Positions 63,658 to 64,000 of a stretch of DNA of 64,000 nucleotides are shown piece by piece. This DNA comes from Acidimicrobiales bacterium (lineage in GTDB: Bacteria > Actinomycetota > Acidimicrobiia > Acidimicrobiales > JAUJNH01): positions 1-64,000 of the forward strand of contig JAUJNH010000002.1 in the NCBI GenBank assembly GCA_030448245.1. Reading direction: 5' to 3'. The notes under the pieces are model-generated. The model saw only the letters and a program-made list of their open reading frames with translations, had not been told where the DNA came from and made no database searches. Both the position numbers and the translations under genes were made by a program. Within the stretch, counting starts at the first letter, position 1, and each line of letters opens with the position of its first letter.

Positions 63658-64000
63658 ATGCAGACGCCCGGGCCAGAGGGGCCCGCCCGACCGGGGGCCG
63701 ACGGGCCCGCGGGACCTGCCGGAGAAGCGGGCAACGCCCCGGCGGGGCCGCTGGGAGCGCGGGCTGGGCGGCTGACCAGGCCCCGCCAGGGCCGGCTGGT
63801 CGGTGGGGTCTGCCTGGGTCTGGAGTCGGCTCTCGGGGTGCCGGTGGGCCTGGTGCGGTTCGCCTTTTTGCTCGGTGCCCTGGCCGGCGGGGTGGGGATC
63901 GTCGTCTACGTGGCCGCCCTCATCCTGCTGCCCGAGGCCGAAGGGCCGCCTCCGCCGTCGCGGCGCCGCGACCCGATCGATCTGGCCGCCCTGGTGGGCC
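63658..64000 (+). CDS. PspC-domain protein, probably sensor kinase, 5' part
   Basis: The visible 114 residues have a G/P/A-rich N-terminus, then a PspC domain (RLVGGVCLGLESALGVPVGL and VRFAFLLGALAGGVGIVVYV). The frame is open at the right edge. PspC at the N-terminus of a long protein, divergent from a PspC/toast-rack gene, is the usual layout of actinobacterial PspC-histidine-kinase genes, so a kinase domain is expected outside the window. Confidence 0.75.
   Translation, partial: MQTPGPEGPARPGADGPAGPAGEAGNAPAGPLGARAGRLTRPRQGRLVGGVCLGLESALGVPVGLVRFAFLLGALAGGVGIVVYVAALILLPEAEGPPPPSRRRDPIDLAALVG

Overview
The window is 64 kb of very GC-rich DNA (roughly 70 percent by eye) with dense gene packing, many GTG and TTG starts, ATGA/GTGA stop-start overlaps, a tRNA without encoded CCA, actinobacterial PHO boxes (11-base GTTCACC-type repeats) and probable leaderless promoters. 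This fits an actinobacterium. Acidimicrobiia is my best guess, but it is an inference from style and gene content, since no marker gene here settles it.

Layout. 0-8 kb: the 3' end of tRNA-Arg(ACG) and an FtsK gamma-domain remnant; a DM13 protein with a permease; then ftsH between two membrane proteins that share a B-box zinc finger plus one membrane helix but carry different outer domains (kelch propeller, alpha/beta hydrolase). 8-17.5 kb: a surface-protein locus of three membrane-anchored Asp-box (sialidase-like) propellers and two small Ig-like anchored proteins, enclosing a tandem pair of CooC/MinD-like ATPases. 17.5-23.2 kb: a decaying island with an IS3 scrap, a CstR-like persulfide-sensing cassette (operator, DUF2892, MBL-rhodanese fusion, DUF302, repressor), a CrtI-like oxidoreductase, and broken TauE and ArsR genes. 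23.7-28.5 kb: a zinc locus, znuA-znuC-znuB-znuB2 converging on an smtB-like arsR/His-rich protein/zur operon, with one shared palindromic operator in both promoters.

29-48.6 kb is a phosphate-scavenging locus: 5'-nucleotidase family protein, calcineurin-like phosphatase, phoD (broken), CYTH-CHAD (broken), glycerophosphodiesterase, secreted nuclease, two phosphatase paralogues (one broken next to an IS1182-like element), pstB divergent from pstSCA, an OmpR-type regulator, a HAD phosphatase and phoX (frameshifted). PHO boxes precede pstS, phoX and the 5'-nucleotidase. The logic is to release phosphate outside the cell from nucleotides, diesters and nucleic acids, then import it through Pst.

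48.8-64 kb: a PRC-barrel protein; a BlaI repressor/M56 peptidase/VanW-like operon; DUF305; a remnant membrane gene fused head-to-head to a TetR remnant; YceI; an ABC-F ATPase; DUF1990; a GMC oxidoreductase; a pair of ferritin-like exported proteins; a nucleotidyltransferase remnant; and a divergent PspC pair running off the right end.

A recurring feature is single-base frameshifts, several of them in C or G runs, in genes that are otherwise well preserved, plus two head-to-head fusions of divergent genes that have both lost their 5' ends. Either the genome is eroding or the assembly has homopolymer indels and collapsed joins. The sequence alone cannot separate these.
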